Source of the DNA: Deltaproteobacteria bacterium
GTDB taxonomy: Bacteria; JAMCPX01
Reading direction: 5' to 3'
Assembly: GCA_023381995.1 (NCBI GenBank)
Contig: JAMCVD010000024.1
Span: 1-48,396, forward strand
DNA: 48,396 nucleotides
A program made the translations under genes and the position numbers. Position 1 is the stretch's first letter. Each line of letters starts with the position of its first letter. The notes below the pieces were generated by a model. The model searched no databases, was not told where the DNA came from, and saw nothing but the letters and a program-made list of their open reading frames with translations. Below, in pieces: positions 16,457 through 24,102 of the stretch.

Positions 16457-18624
16457 CACAGGCACAGGAAGCTCAAATAATATTGACTTTCATTGTCGGG
16501 GTCAGTCTCGTATCACTGGGGTACGCAGGCTGGCTGGCACGTTGGGTTTTAAAGAAAGATATGGGGACACCGAGGATGCAGGAGATCAGCAATGCGATAA
16601 AAGAAGGTGCTGTCGCATTCTTGAACAGGCAGTATAAAACGATTATTTCTCTTGCGGTCCTGACGGCTCTTATAATCGTTGGCATATATCTTGGCGTGCA
16701 GCACGATTCAGGCCTTGCCGTAAAAACAGGCATAGCCTTTATCTTCGGGTCTTTCTCATCAGCCCTCGCAGGGTATGTGGGTATGCACATTGCGATCAGA
16801 TCGAATGTGAGAACCGCAGCAGCATCAACCCGGAGCCTCGATGAAGCATTGAAGGTATCGCTCCGCGGCGGGGCTGTTTCCGGTATAACCATTGTAGCAA
16901 TGAGCCTGCTCGGTATATCCATATTGTTCCTGCTCTACGGCGGACTTTCAAACCCGACACATGTACCCTATATGATTGTCGGATACGGGTTCGGAGCCAG
17001 CTTTGTTGCATTGTTTGCACAGCTCGGCGGCGGTATTTATACCAAAGCGGCAGATGTCGGTGCAGACCTTGTCGGTAAGGTAGAGGCAGGCATTCCAGAG
17101 GATGACCCGAGAAACCCTGCGGTCATAGCGGACCTTGTCGGTGACAATGTCGGCGACTGTGCAGGAAGGGGCGCTGACCTGTTTGAGTCGACCGCTGCCG
17201 AGAACATCGGAGCCATGATCCTCGGTATAGCGCTTTATCAGCATTTTGGAATCAATGGCATCTTATTCCCTCTGCTTGCAAGGGCATTCGGTCTTATTGC
17301 AGCCATGTTTGGCGTACTCGTTGTTAAGACGAAGGAAGACGGTGAGCCGATGCAGGCACTCAATAAAGGGTATTACCTTACCAGTATACTTGCGGCAGTG
17401 GGTTTTTGGGCCGCAACAGACCTTTTGCTGAACAACAATATGTGGTTTTTCTACGCAGGGTTGGTCGGTATTGTAACGAGTATTCTGTTTGTGTTCATCA
17501 CGCAGTACTATACAGAATACAGATACAGGCCGGTAAAAGAGATTGCAGAGTCCGCAAAAACGGGACCTGCGACCGTCATTATAACCGGTTTTGCGGTTGC
17601 ACTCGAGAATACCGTGCTGCCAGCCATAGTAATAGGCATTGCCTTGATTATGTCTTACTACTTCGGACTAAAGGGCAGCGCACTTGAATTTGCCAATAAC
17701 CCGGCAGGCGGTGCTATAATAGGCGGTGGTTTTTTTGGTACGGCGATCGCGACCATGGGTATGCTTTCGACATCCGCTTACATCCTTGCCATGGATACCT
17801 TCGGTCCGATAACCGATAATGCAGGCGGTATCATCGAGATGTCCGATCAGCCGGAAGCGATCAGGAAAAAGACAGACAAGCTCGATGCTGTCGGAAATAC
17901 GACAAAGGCATTGACAAAAGGCTATGCAGTCGGTAGTGCGGCACTTGCGGCATTCCTGCTCTTCAATGCGTATCTTGATGATGTAGGCGAGCTGATGCAG
18001 AAGTCGAAGGATTTTATAGGGCAGACCGCACAGCATATTTACGATAAAGCACATACTGTTAACCTTGCGGATGTGCATGTATTCGTTGCCGGGTTACTCG
18101 GCGCGATGCTTGTATTCATATTTGCGTCATTGGCGATAGCGGCTGTTGGGAAAGCGGCCTATTCGGTCATCAGCGATGTCAGGGCACAGTTTAAGGAAAA
18201 CCCCGGTATTATGAAAGGCACGTCAAAACCGAATTACGGACGTACGGTCGATATCGTTACAAAAACAGCACTGAAGAAGATGGTACTCCCAGGTATCCTA
18301 CCTATACTTTCACCGATTCTCGTGGGATTGATATTCAGGGAGTTCGGCTTCGGTGCACAGGCGGTTGCAGGTTTCATTATGGTCGCAACCATCGTGGGTG
18401 TACTCTTTGCGATCGTGTTGAACAACGGCGGTGGTGCATGGGATAATGCAAAGAAGTACGTAGAAACCGGTGCATTGGGCGGCAAGGGTTCCGATGCACA
18501 TAAGGCAGCGGTCGTAGGAGACACGGTAGGTGACCCATTCAAGGACACGGCAGGCCCATCGCTCCATGTTCTCATCAAATTACTGGCGACGGTTACCCTT
18601 GTCATGGCACCTCTGTTCCTCTAA
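16453..18624 (+). CDS. hppA: Membrane-bound proton-translocating pyrophosphatase, K+-independent type
   Basis: This 723-aa integral membrane pyrophosphatase hydrolyses cytoplasmic PPi and pumps H+. The substrate motif DVGADLVGKVE (201-211) is intact, followed by DDPRNPAVIADLVGDNVGDCAGRGADLFES, and the C-terminal DTVGDPFKDTAGPSLH is also present. At the known K+-sensitivity position the sequence is GNTTKALTKG, with Lys485 and Thr488 rather than the Ala/Gly-Ala of K+-dependent enzymes. This predicts the K+-independent H+-pumping class. RBS AAAGGAGGAA is excellent. It is coupled by ATGA overlap to the exchanger upstream and closed by a terminator. Confidence 0.97.
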   Translation: MTQAQEAQIILTFIVGVSLVSLGYAGWLARWVLKKDMGTPRMQEISNAIKEGAVAFLNRQYKTIISLAVLTALIIVGIYLGVQHDSGLAVKTGIAFIFGSFSSALAGYVGMHIAIRSNVRTAAASTRSLDEALKVSLRGGAVSGITIVAMSLLGISILFLLYGGLSNPTHVPYMIVGYGFGASFVALFAQLGGGIYTKAADVGADLVGKVEAGIPEDDPRNPAVIADLVGDNVGDCAGRGADLFESTAAENIGAMILGIALYQHFGINGILFPLLARAFGLIAAMFGVLVVKTKEDGEPMQALNKGYYLTSILAAVGFWAATDLLLNNNMWFFYAGLVGIVTSILFVFITQYYTEYRYRPVKEIAESAKTGPATVIITGFAVALENTVLPAIVIGIALIMSYYFGLKGSALEFANNPAGGAIIGGGFFGTAIATMGMLSTSAYILAMDTFGPITDNAGGIIEMSDQPEAIRKKTDKLDAVGNTTKALTKGYAVGSAALAAFLLFNAYLDDVGELMQKSKDFIGQTAQHIYDKAHTVNLADVHVFVAGLLGAMLVFIFASLAIAAVGKAAYSVISDVRAQFKENPGIMKGTSKPNYGRTVDIVTKTALKKMVLPGILPILSPILVGLIFREFGFGAQAVAGFIMVATIVGVLFAIVLNNGGGAWDNAKKYVETGALGGKGSDAHKAAVVGDTVGDPFKDTAGPSLHVLIKLLATVTLVMAPLFL

Positions 18625-18657
18625 GAGCGTAAAGAAAGATTGAAAAGTTTGTTCATG

Positions 18658-18690
18658 ACGCCCCCGTCTTTGGCGGGGGCGTTTTATTTG
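18658..18690 (+). terminator. Rho-independent terminator after hppA
   Basis: A 9-bp stem ACGCCCCCG/CGGGGGCGT with a 7-nt loop is followed by TTTTATTTG and, shortly after, by a run of eight T. It lies 34 bp past the hppA stop. Confidence 0.92.
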
Positions 18691-18723
18691 CATTTTTTTT
18701 GTTGAAGGTCTACACACTATTCC

Positions 18724-19662
18724 GTGAACATTATATTCATGGGCAGTGCCGCGTTCAGCATACCTTCGCTGGACGCTCTCATAAAATCATCGCACCGTGT
18801 TATCGGCGTAATGACAAATCGGGAGAAACCTGCGGGCAGGGGGCTTGAGACAAGGCCTACGCCTGTTGCTGAACTTGCAAACCGGCACGGCATCGATACG
18901 ATGACCCCGGTTACGCTGAGGGATAATAGCGAAGTTTCCGTATGGATACGGGGGCATGCGCCGGATGCGATTGTTGTCGTGGCATACGGCAAGTTTATAC
19001 CACCCGGGATCCTTTCGATGCCCGTTCACGGCTGCCTGAACCTGCACCCTTCCCTTTTGCCGAGATACAGGGGCGCTGCCCCCATACAGAGGGCCCTTAT
19101 GAACGGTGATGAAAAGACGGGCGTGACCGTGATGCTGCTCGACGAAGGCATGGACAGCGGTCCCATATATATGCAGGAGGAGGTATCGATCGGGCCCACG
19201 GACAATGCGACAACACTTGGCGAAAGGCTTTCGAGGACCGGAGCCGAGGTGCTGCTGACGACGCTTTCTTTGATCGATCAAAAGAGGATAGAGCCCGTTG
19301 CGCAGCGGCACGAGCTCGCGACCTTCGCTCCGAAGATAAACAGGGAAGAAGGAAAGCTCGACTTTGCGAGGCCTTCCATGGAGCTTTGCAATGCCGTGAG
19401 AGGATTGGTTGAGTGGCCCACTGCATGGACCATGTACAGGGGCAGCGTTGTTCAGGTATTGGACACGGAGTACGTCGTCGGAGAGAACGCCGGGCCCCCC
19501 GGTACAATCGTTAAGATAGATAAGGTCGGCATCCATGTCGCGACCGGAGATGGTACCCTCGTGATAAGATCGGTAAGGCCCGCCGGTGGCAGGTCTATGG
19601 ATGCATTGAGCTATGCGAATGGGAAAAGAATAAAGACCGGAGAAATCTTTAGGGCAAAGTGA
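18724..19662 (+). CDS. fmt: Methionyl-tRNA formyltransferase
   Basis: This enzyme transfers a formyl group from 10-formyl-THF to Met-tRNAi for translation initiation. It is 312 aa, the normal length, with the N-terminal formyltransferase fold (IIFMGSAAFSIPSL), the catalytic core CLNLHPSLLPRYRGAAPIQRAL, and the LDEGMDSGPI motif carrying the active-site Asp. A C-terminal OB-like domain begins at about 210. The start codon is GTG (18724), with only a weak GAAGGT upstream. It is not next to def or rsmB, its frequent partners. The gene is single, convergent with the octaheme cytochrome. Confidence 0.96.
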   Translation: MNIIFMGSAAFSIPSLDALIKSSHRVIGVMTNREKPAGRGLETRPTPVAELANRHGIDTMTPVTLRDNSEVSVWIRGHAPDAIVVVAYGKFIPPGILSMPVHGCLNLHPSLLPRYRGAAPIQRALMNGDEKTGVTVMLLDEGMDSGPIYMQEEVSIGPTDNATTLGERLSRTGAEVLLTTLSLIDQKRIEPVAQRHELATFAPKINREEGKLDFARPSMELCNAVRGLVEWPTAWTMYRGSVVQVLDTEYVVGENAGPPGTIVKIDKVGIHVATGDGTLVIRSVRPAGGRSMDALSYANGKRIKTGEIFRAK

Positions 19663-19663
19663 T

Positions 19664-19699
19664 AAAAAACAGGGCGTCCCGCGTTTTCCGGAACGCCCT
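19664..19699 (-). terminator. Terminator of the octaheme cytochrome gene
   Basis: On the minus strand the stem AGGGCGT/ACGCCCT (extended imperfectly) is followed by GTTTTTTATC. It lies between the convergent fmt and cytochrome genes. There is no T-run in the fmt direction. Confidence 0.8.
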
Positions 19700-19710
19700 C
19701 CGGATGAAAA

Positions 19711-21210
19711 TTACTTTGCTTTCTCGAGCTCCTTGATCTGCTCCTGTGAATATCCAAGCGCCTTAAAGTCCATTACACCGTGTGTCGAATGACATTTGTT
19801 GCAGGAAAGCCCTATCTTCTTTATAGCATGATTTACAGAGATATAGGATGTCCCGGGGACCTGCATCGGCATCCATTCACCGCTCCACGTGAATCCCATC
19901 GCCGCAAACGGCCGCATGCCCGCGTCTATAGCTGCCTTCACATCGCCCGTCTTGTTGTACACCTCCCTGTTCGGTGCAAGCAGCAGCGGGAAGTTCGCCA
20001 TCTGAGAGTTGTCTTTCAGGAAGCCCATGCCGGGCGCCTCCCACATCTTGAGTTTTTTATCAAACAACATTACCTGTGTCAATCCCCTTACGGGGTATAT
20101 CTGTGCACCGGGCGTCTTGATGCTTGATATTTGAAATGCCATCCAGCTCTGTACATCTTGATGATATTCTGTATTGGGGACTCTCCAGATATAGGTGGGA
20201 TGTCCCATTTCTATCTTTACCGTAGGAACATAGAGCCCTGGAATCGAAGGGATCTTATCGTATTTTGAAAGTTCACTGTATTTCCCATGTATCGTATCTT
20301 TTACAGGTTCCCCCCAGTTCTCGTATGATATCCCGGATACAACGGGTATATGACACGTCTGGCATGCTATTCTTACCGTGTGTTCATTCAGTATCTTTCC
20401 AATCTTACCCGGATGCGGTGTATTGCCATGACAATTCGAGCATGTAACCTTTACATCGGGCAGATCATTAGCAGCCATGTCGGATTCATACTGGCCCTTT
20501 GGCAATTTGTGATGTTCTGTAACGTGGCATGTTACACATTCAAGCCCTGCCTTTGCATGAACATCGGTCTTCGGTGTATAGGGAGTGCCTCTTTTGTAAT
20601 CATAAGAGAACGCATGCTCGTGACATCGTAAGCATGCCTCGTTTGTTGGGACCTTTGTTATACTGAGCGCTGCTTGAAGTGATTTGTCCTGCCCCCAGTG
20701 AGTGCCGGTTGCATCTGTAACAAGGGTTGCCCTCTCTTTCCAGTTGTAATCTTTTGCGTGGCACACGAGACAGTCGACCGTGTTTGCCTGTGCATCTGTT
20801 GGAGGCTTCCCCGGGGGGAGCGGCGGCATCGGCAATGAGCCGATGTGGCATAGGCCGCAGCCCGCGGCTTCTACGGTAAACCTTCCGTTTGTCGAGGCCG
20901 TCCAGTTCGATACCGCCAATGACCCTGCAAGGGCGCATTCCCTGTCGATCATCCCCCACCATGAGCCGTTAGGTAACCCCTGAACGTTTCTGATAGGCGT
21001 AGCCATGGACCAATGCACTGTCTGTGTAATCTCCGTCAGTGCGTCCGGATGACACATTGCGCACGTCTGGACGCCCTGATAGCCGTTCTCTTTTATGGTC
21101 TCATATCCGGGATGTACCCAGCCGCCGAGTGCCTTGTAGTCGCCTTTTGCCAGGACCATACCGGGCAGTGATAGCAAAACCAGTACGGTCAGAACCGACC
21201 TTTTGCTCAT
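19711..21210 (-). CDS. Octaheme c-type cytochrome, periplasmic
   Basis: This 499-aa secreted multiheme protein has a signal peptide (VLTVLVLLSLPGMVLA-KG). Eight CXXCH haem sites follow: CAMCH, CGLCH, CLVCH, CLRCH, CVTCH, CSNCH, CQTCH and CNKCH. Seven lie in the first half and the last near the C-terminus after a long haem-free region of about 200 aa. All eight are canonical; none has the CXXCK of nitrite reductases. The arrangement (TVDCLVCHAKDY, then CLRCHEH) recalls octaheme tetrathionate-reductase-like proteins, but I cannot assign a substrate. No membrane quinol oxidase partner is adjacent. RBS AGGAGG is 7 nt upstream, partly inside a hairpin. Confidence 0.9.
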   Translation of the reverse strand: MSKRSVLTVLVLLSLPGMVLAKGDYKALGGWVHPGYETIKENGYQGVQTCAMCHPDALTEITQTVHWSMATPIRNVQGLPNGSWWGMIDRECALAGSLAVSNWTASTNGRFTVEAAGCGLCHIGSLPMPPLPPGKPPTDAQANTVDCLVCHAKDYNWKERATLVTDATGTHWGQDKSLQAALSITKVPTNEACLRCHEHAFSYDYKRGTPYTPKTDVHAKAGLECVTCHVTEHHKLPKGQYESDMAANDLPDVKVTCSNCHGNTPHPGKIGKILNEHTVRIACQTCHIPVVSGISYENWGEPVKDTIHGKYSELSKYDKIPSIPGLYVPTVKIEMGHPTYIWRVPNTEYHQDVQSWMAFQISSIKTPGAQIYPVRGLTQVMLFDKKLKMWEAPGMGFLKDNSQMANFPLLLAPNREVYNKTGDVKAAIDAGMRPFAAMGFTWSGEWMPMQVPGTSYISVNHAIKKIGLSCNKCHSTHGVMDFKALGYSQEQIKELEKAK

Positions 21211-21216
21211 ACTTTT

Positions 21217-21239
21217 CCTCCTATATTTTTAAATATAGG
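21217..21239 (-). promoter_or_regulatory. Hairpin overlapping the octaheme cytochrome RBS
   Basis: In the minus-strand leader, CCTATATT and AATATAGG can pair around a 4-nt loop, and the 3' arm contains the first bases of the AGGAGG ribosome-binding site. This could lower translation when folded or act as a DNA operator. It is A+T-rich and weak. Confidence 0.25.
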
Positions 21240-21410
21240 GAATATTTCGGCAGTTTTCAAAACATGTCAATAGATTTGCAGTGCAATGTATTTTTGCATA
21301 GCGGCCACATTTCAGGTAAAAAAGGCGTGCGGTATGTTTTTATGCTTGCATTATTTACCATGAAGTATTATGAGAAGAATAGATGGGAAATGTAAGGAAA
21401 GGAGAGCAAA

Positions 21411-21614
21411 ATGGAGATCGATAAGGTTAACGAACTGGAAAGCAAGATCAGTACGCTGATAGACAAGTGTGTCTCATTGAAGGAGGAGAATAGCACGCTC
21501 AAAATAAAAGTAGAGGAGATGAGGAAGGAAAGGGATGAGCTTGTACAGTTCAAGCAAGAGGCGATCGCGAAGGTGGACAGGCTGATCAATACACTGGATG
21601 AAGTGAGCCTTTAA
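21411..21614 (+). CDS. Small coiled-coil protein, ZapB-like
   Basis: This 67-aa protein is almost wholly predicted coiled coil (VNELESKISTLIDKCVSLKEENSTLKIKVEEM), with Leu/Ile at heptad positions and dense Glu/Lys. A protein of this size and composition immediately before zapA is characteristic of ZapB-like cell-division factors, which bridge ZapA-FtsZ to other components. RBS AAAGGAGAG is strong. The stop is 12 bp before zapA. Assignment rests on composition and neighbourhood, since coiled coils align poorly. Confidence 0.75.
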   Translation: MEIDKVNELESKISTLIDKCVSLKEENSTLKIKVEEMRKERDELVQFKQEAIAKVDRLINTLDEVSL

Positions 21615-21626
21615 AGGCAGGGATTA

Positions 21627-21911
21627 TTGAAAAAGTCTTACACCATAAATATACTTGGCATCGAGCTTGTTGTGACGAGCGAGGACGAACAGGAATATGT
21701 AGACAGGGTGGCCTCGTATGTTGAGAACAAACTCAAGGCAACCATGGGAGAAGCCAATATCTCGGACACCTCTATACTTTCCATACTGACATCGATGAAT
21801 ATCGCGGACGAGCTTTTCAAGGCCGAAAACAAGTATAAAGAAAGAATACAATACCTTGAGACCAAGATTGAAGAGCTGATCAAGATGATAGAAACCAAGG
21901 TCTCGATATGA
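21627..21911 (+). CDS. zapA: Cell division protein ZapA
   Basis: This 94-aa FtsZ-ring stabiliser has the N-terminal strand-rich part YTINILGIELVVTSEDEQEYVDRVASYVE, typical of ZapA, and then a helical dimerisation region ending in a coiled coil (KYKERIQYLETKIEELIKMIE). Translation starts at TTG (21627), with GGCAGGGA upstream. It sits between the ZapB-like gene and 5-formyl-THF cyclo-ligase, a conserved neighbourhood in several Gram-negative groups. Confidence 0.9.
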   Translation: MKKSYTINILGIELVVTSEDEQEYVDRVASYVENKLKATMGEANISDTSILSILTSMNIADELFKAENKYKERIQYLETKIEELIKMIETKVSI

Positions 21912-21953
21912 CGGAGACGTTTATCGTAGGGCGTTGACTCCAGTAACAATAAG

Positions 21954-22532
21954 ATGCCAAAATTGAATAATAAGTCCGTTATAAGAAGCAGCATGCTGGA
22001 ATGCAGGAAGACGATGGACGCTGGCGATTACAGGGAATCGAGCACAAGGGTACAGGCATTATTCCTCCAATCTTCTCTCTATAAGGGATCGAGATCGATC
22101 ATGTGCTATCTGTCCGTCAACAATGAGCCCGACACAGCCATGGTCATGGCCGATGCGTTCGAGAGTGGGAAGATCGTATTGCTGCCGTATATGAGGGAGG
22201 ATAGCATTTATCCTGTGCTTTACAGGATGGACATGCCCCTGAAGCGCGGAAGGTACGGAATACAGGAGCCGGCACACCCGGAGTTCTTTTTGGAGAAACG
22301 GATAGATGTCGTGATCGTACCCGGTATCGCATTTGATTTTTACGGCAGCAGAATAGGGTACGGCAAAGGATACTATGATAGGTTCTTATGTACGCTCGAC
22401 AAAAAAACCATCAAGGCGGGTTTTTCCTTCAAGAGGTGTGTCGTGGATAAAATAAAAAATAACAAGTGGGATATTCCTGTCGATGTTGTATTTACCGAGA
22501 CGGATATCCTTACCAAGGAGCAAAGAGTATGA
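21954..22532 (+). CDS. 5-formyltetrahydrofolate cyclo-ligase
   Basis: This ATP-dependent enzyme converts 5-formyl-THF to 5,10-methenyl-THF. It is 192 aa, with the N-terminal basic helix (KSVIRSSMLECRKTM), the central PYMREDSIYPVLYRM and the diagnostic PGIAFDFYGSRIGYGKGYYDRFL ATP/folate motif. Only 42 bp separate it from zapA, leaving no room for the 6S RNA gene found there in many Proteobacteria. Its TGA overlaps the ATG of rny (ATGA), so translation is coupled. Confidence 0.93.
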   Translation: MPKLNNKSVIRSSMLECRKTMDAGDYRESSTRVQALFLQSSLYKGSRSIMCYLSVNNEPDTAMVMADAFESGKIVLLPYMREDSIYPVLYRMDMPLKRGRYGIQEPAHPEFFLEKRIDVVIVPGIAFDFYGSRIGYGKGYYDRFLCTLDKKTIKAGFSFKRCVVDKIKNNKWDIPVDVVFTETDILTKEQRV

Positions 22533-24091
22533 TAAAAATATTGGAAGCCATCGGCATCGGGTTTGCCGGCGCTGTATTCGGCTATGTGATGGCTACGTAT
22601 CTTGATAGAGCCATCAGCAAATCAAAGATAAAGCAGTCGGAGCAAAAGGCCGGGGAGATCCTCGATTCCGCCAATAAGCAGGCGGAGTATATAAAGAAGG
22701 AAGCAGCACTGCATGCGCGGAACAATCTTCTTGAATTGAGGGCCGAGTTTGAGAAAGAGACAAAGGACAGGAGACAGGGGCTCGTTTCACTCGAGAAGAG
22801 ACTGTTGCAGAAGGAGGAGTACCTTGAGAAAAAAGAAGATATCATAAGCAAGAAAGAGGCCGATATTCTGAGGAGAGAGAGGAATGTCAATGTATCTGAA
22901 CGCAGCCTTTCTACCAAAGAGGAAGAGTATAAGAAGAAGTTCAACGAGATCAGCATCGAGCTCCAGCGCATATCGGGGCTTACGACGGACGAGGCAAAAC
23001 AACTGCTCATGGACAGTGTAAGGGAGCAGGCGAAGCACGACATAGGGAAGATGCTGAAACAGATCGAGGACGAGGCACAGCAGACCGCTGAGGCCAAGGC
23101 AAAGGAGATTATTTCGGTTGCCATCCAGAGATACTCCGGCGAGTATGCACAGGAGCATACGGTTACGACCGTCGATCTCCCGAACGACGATCTGAAGGGC
23201 AGAATCATAGGCAGGGAAGGCAGGAACATAAGGGCGATAGAGGCGGCCACGGGCGTCGATATAATCGTTGACGATACGCCGCAGGCGATAGTGATTTCCG
23301 GACACGATCCCGTTAAAAGGGAGATAGCGAGGCTGTCGATAGAAAAGCTCATAGCCGACGGTAGGATCCATCCCGGAAGGATAGAGGACATCGTGAACAA
23401 GACATCGCAGGAGACAGAGAAGAGCATGAAGGAGGCCGGGGAGCGGGCGCTGTTCGATCTCGGGCTGCACGGCATACACAACGAGCTTGTGAAGCTCATA
23501 GGAAGACTGAAGTACAGGACAAGCTATGCCCAGAATGTATACCAGCACTCGATGGAGGTCGCATTCATACTCAGCATAATGTCGGCAGAGCTCGGGTTGA
23601 ACATCAAGCATGCCAAGCGGGCGGGTATCCTGCATGACATAGGGAAGGCCGTCGATCACGAGGTGGAAGGATCGCATGCCGTGATCGGCGCGAACCTCGC
23701 CAAGAAGTACGGCGAGCCACCCAAGGTCGTCGAAGCGATAGAGCAGCACCACAACGATACTCCGACGAGCCTCCTCGGCATACTCCTTCAGTCGGCGGAC
23801 GCTTTGTCGGCAGCAAGGCCCGGGGCGCGAAGGGAGATGTACGAGGCTTATGTCAAGAGGCTGCAGGACCTCGAAAGGCTCTCGACCTCGTTCGATGGGA
23901 TCGACAAGGCTTACGCCATCCAGGCAGGCAGGGAGATAAGGGTCATCGTCTCGCCCGACAAGGTGAGCGACGACGAGATACCGCTGTTGAGCAAGCAGAT
24001 TGCAGATAGGATCGAGAAGGAAATGAGCTATCCCGGGACGATCAAAGTGACGGTCTTGAGGGAGACCAGATCGTCCGTATATGCGAAGTAA
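22529..24091 (+). CDS. rny: Ribonuclease Y
   Basis: This membrane-anchored endoribonuclease initiates mRNA decay. It is 520 aa: an N-terminal transmembrane segment (about 5-24), a long charged coiled coil (to about 190), a KH domain (LKGRIIGREGRNIRAIEAATGVDIIVDDTP) and an HD domain (YQHSMEVAFI, GILHDIGKAVDHE). It ends in the usual YPGTIKVTVLRETR. The ATG at 22529 has AAGGAG upstream and overlaps the preceding stop; the track's start at 22466 lies inside the cyclo-ligase. Only 11 bp separate its stop from that of the convergent asparagine synthase gene, with no terminator between. Confidence 0.97.
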   Translation: MIKILEAIGIGFAGAVFGYVMATYLDRAISKSKIKQSEQKAGEILDSANKQAEYIKKEAALHARNNLLELRAEFEKETKDRRQGLVSLEKRLLQKEEYLEKKEDIISKKEADILRRERNVNVSERSLSTKEEEYKKKFNEISIELQRISGLTTDEAKQLLMDSVREQAKHDIGKMLKQIEDEAQQTAEAKAKEIISVAIQRYSGEYAQEHTVTTVDLPNDDLKGRIIGREGRNIRAIEAATGVDIIVDDTPQAIVISGHDPVKREIARLSIEKLIADGRIHPGRIEDIVNKTSQETEKSMKEAGERALFDLGLHGIHNELVKLIGRLKYRTSYAQNVYQHSMEVAFILSIMSAELGLNIKHAKRAGILHDIGKAVDHEVEGSHAVIGANLAKKYGEPPKVVEAIEQHHNDTPTSLLGILLQSADALSAARPGARREMYEAYVKRLQDLERLSTSFDGIDKAYAIQAGREIRVIVSPDKVSDDEIPLLSKQIADRIEKEMSYPGTIKVTVLRETRSSVYAK

Positions 24092-24102
24092 ATAGTCTGA
24101 GA

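Noticed and set aside
21912-21953. 6S RNA between zapA and 5-FCL
   Set aside because: Only 42 bp are available, far less than the roughly 180 nt needed.
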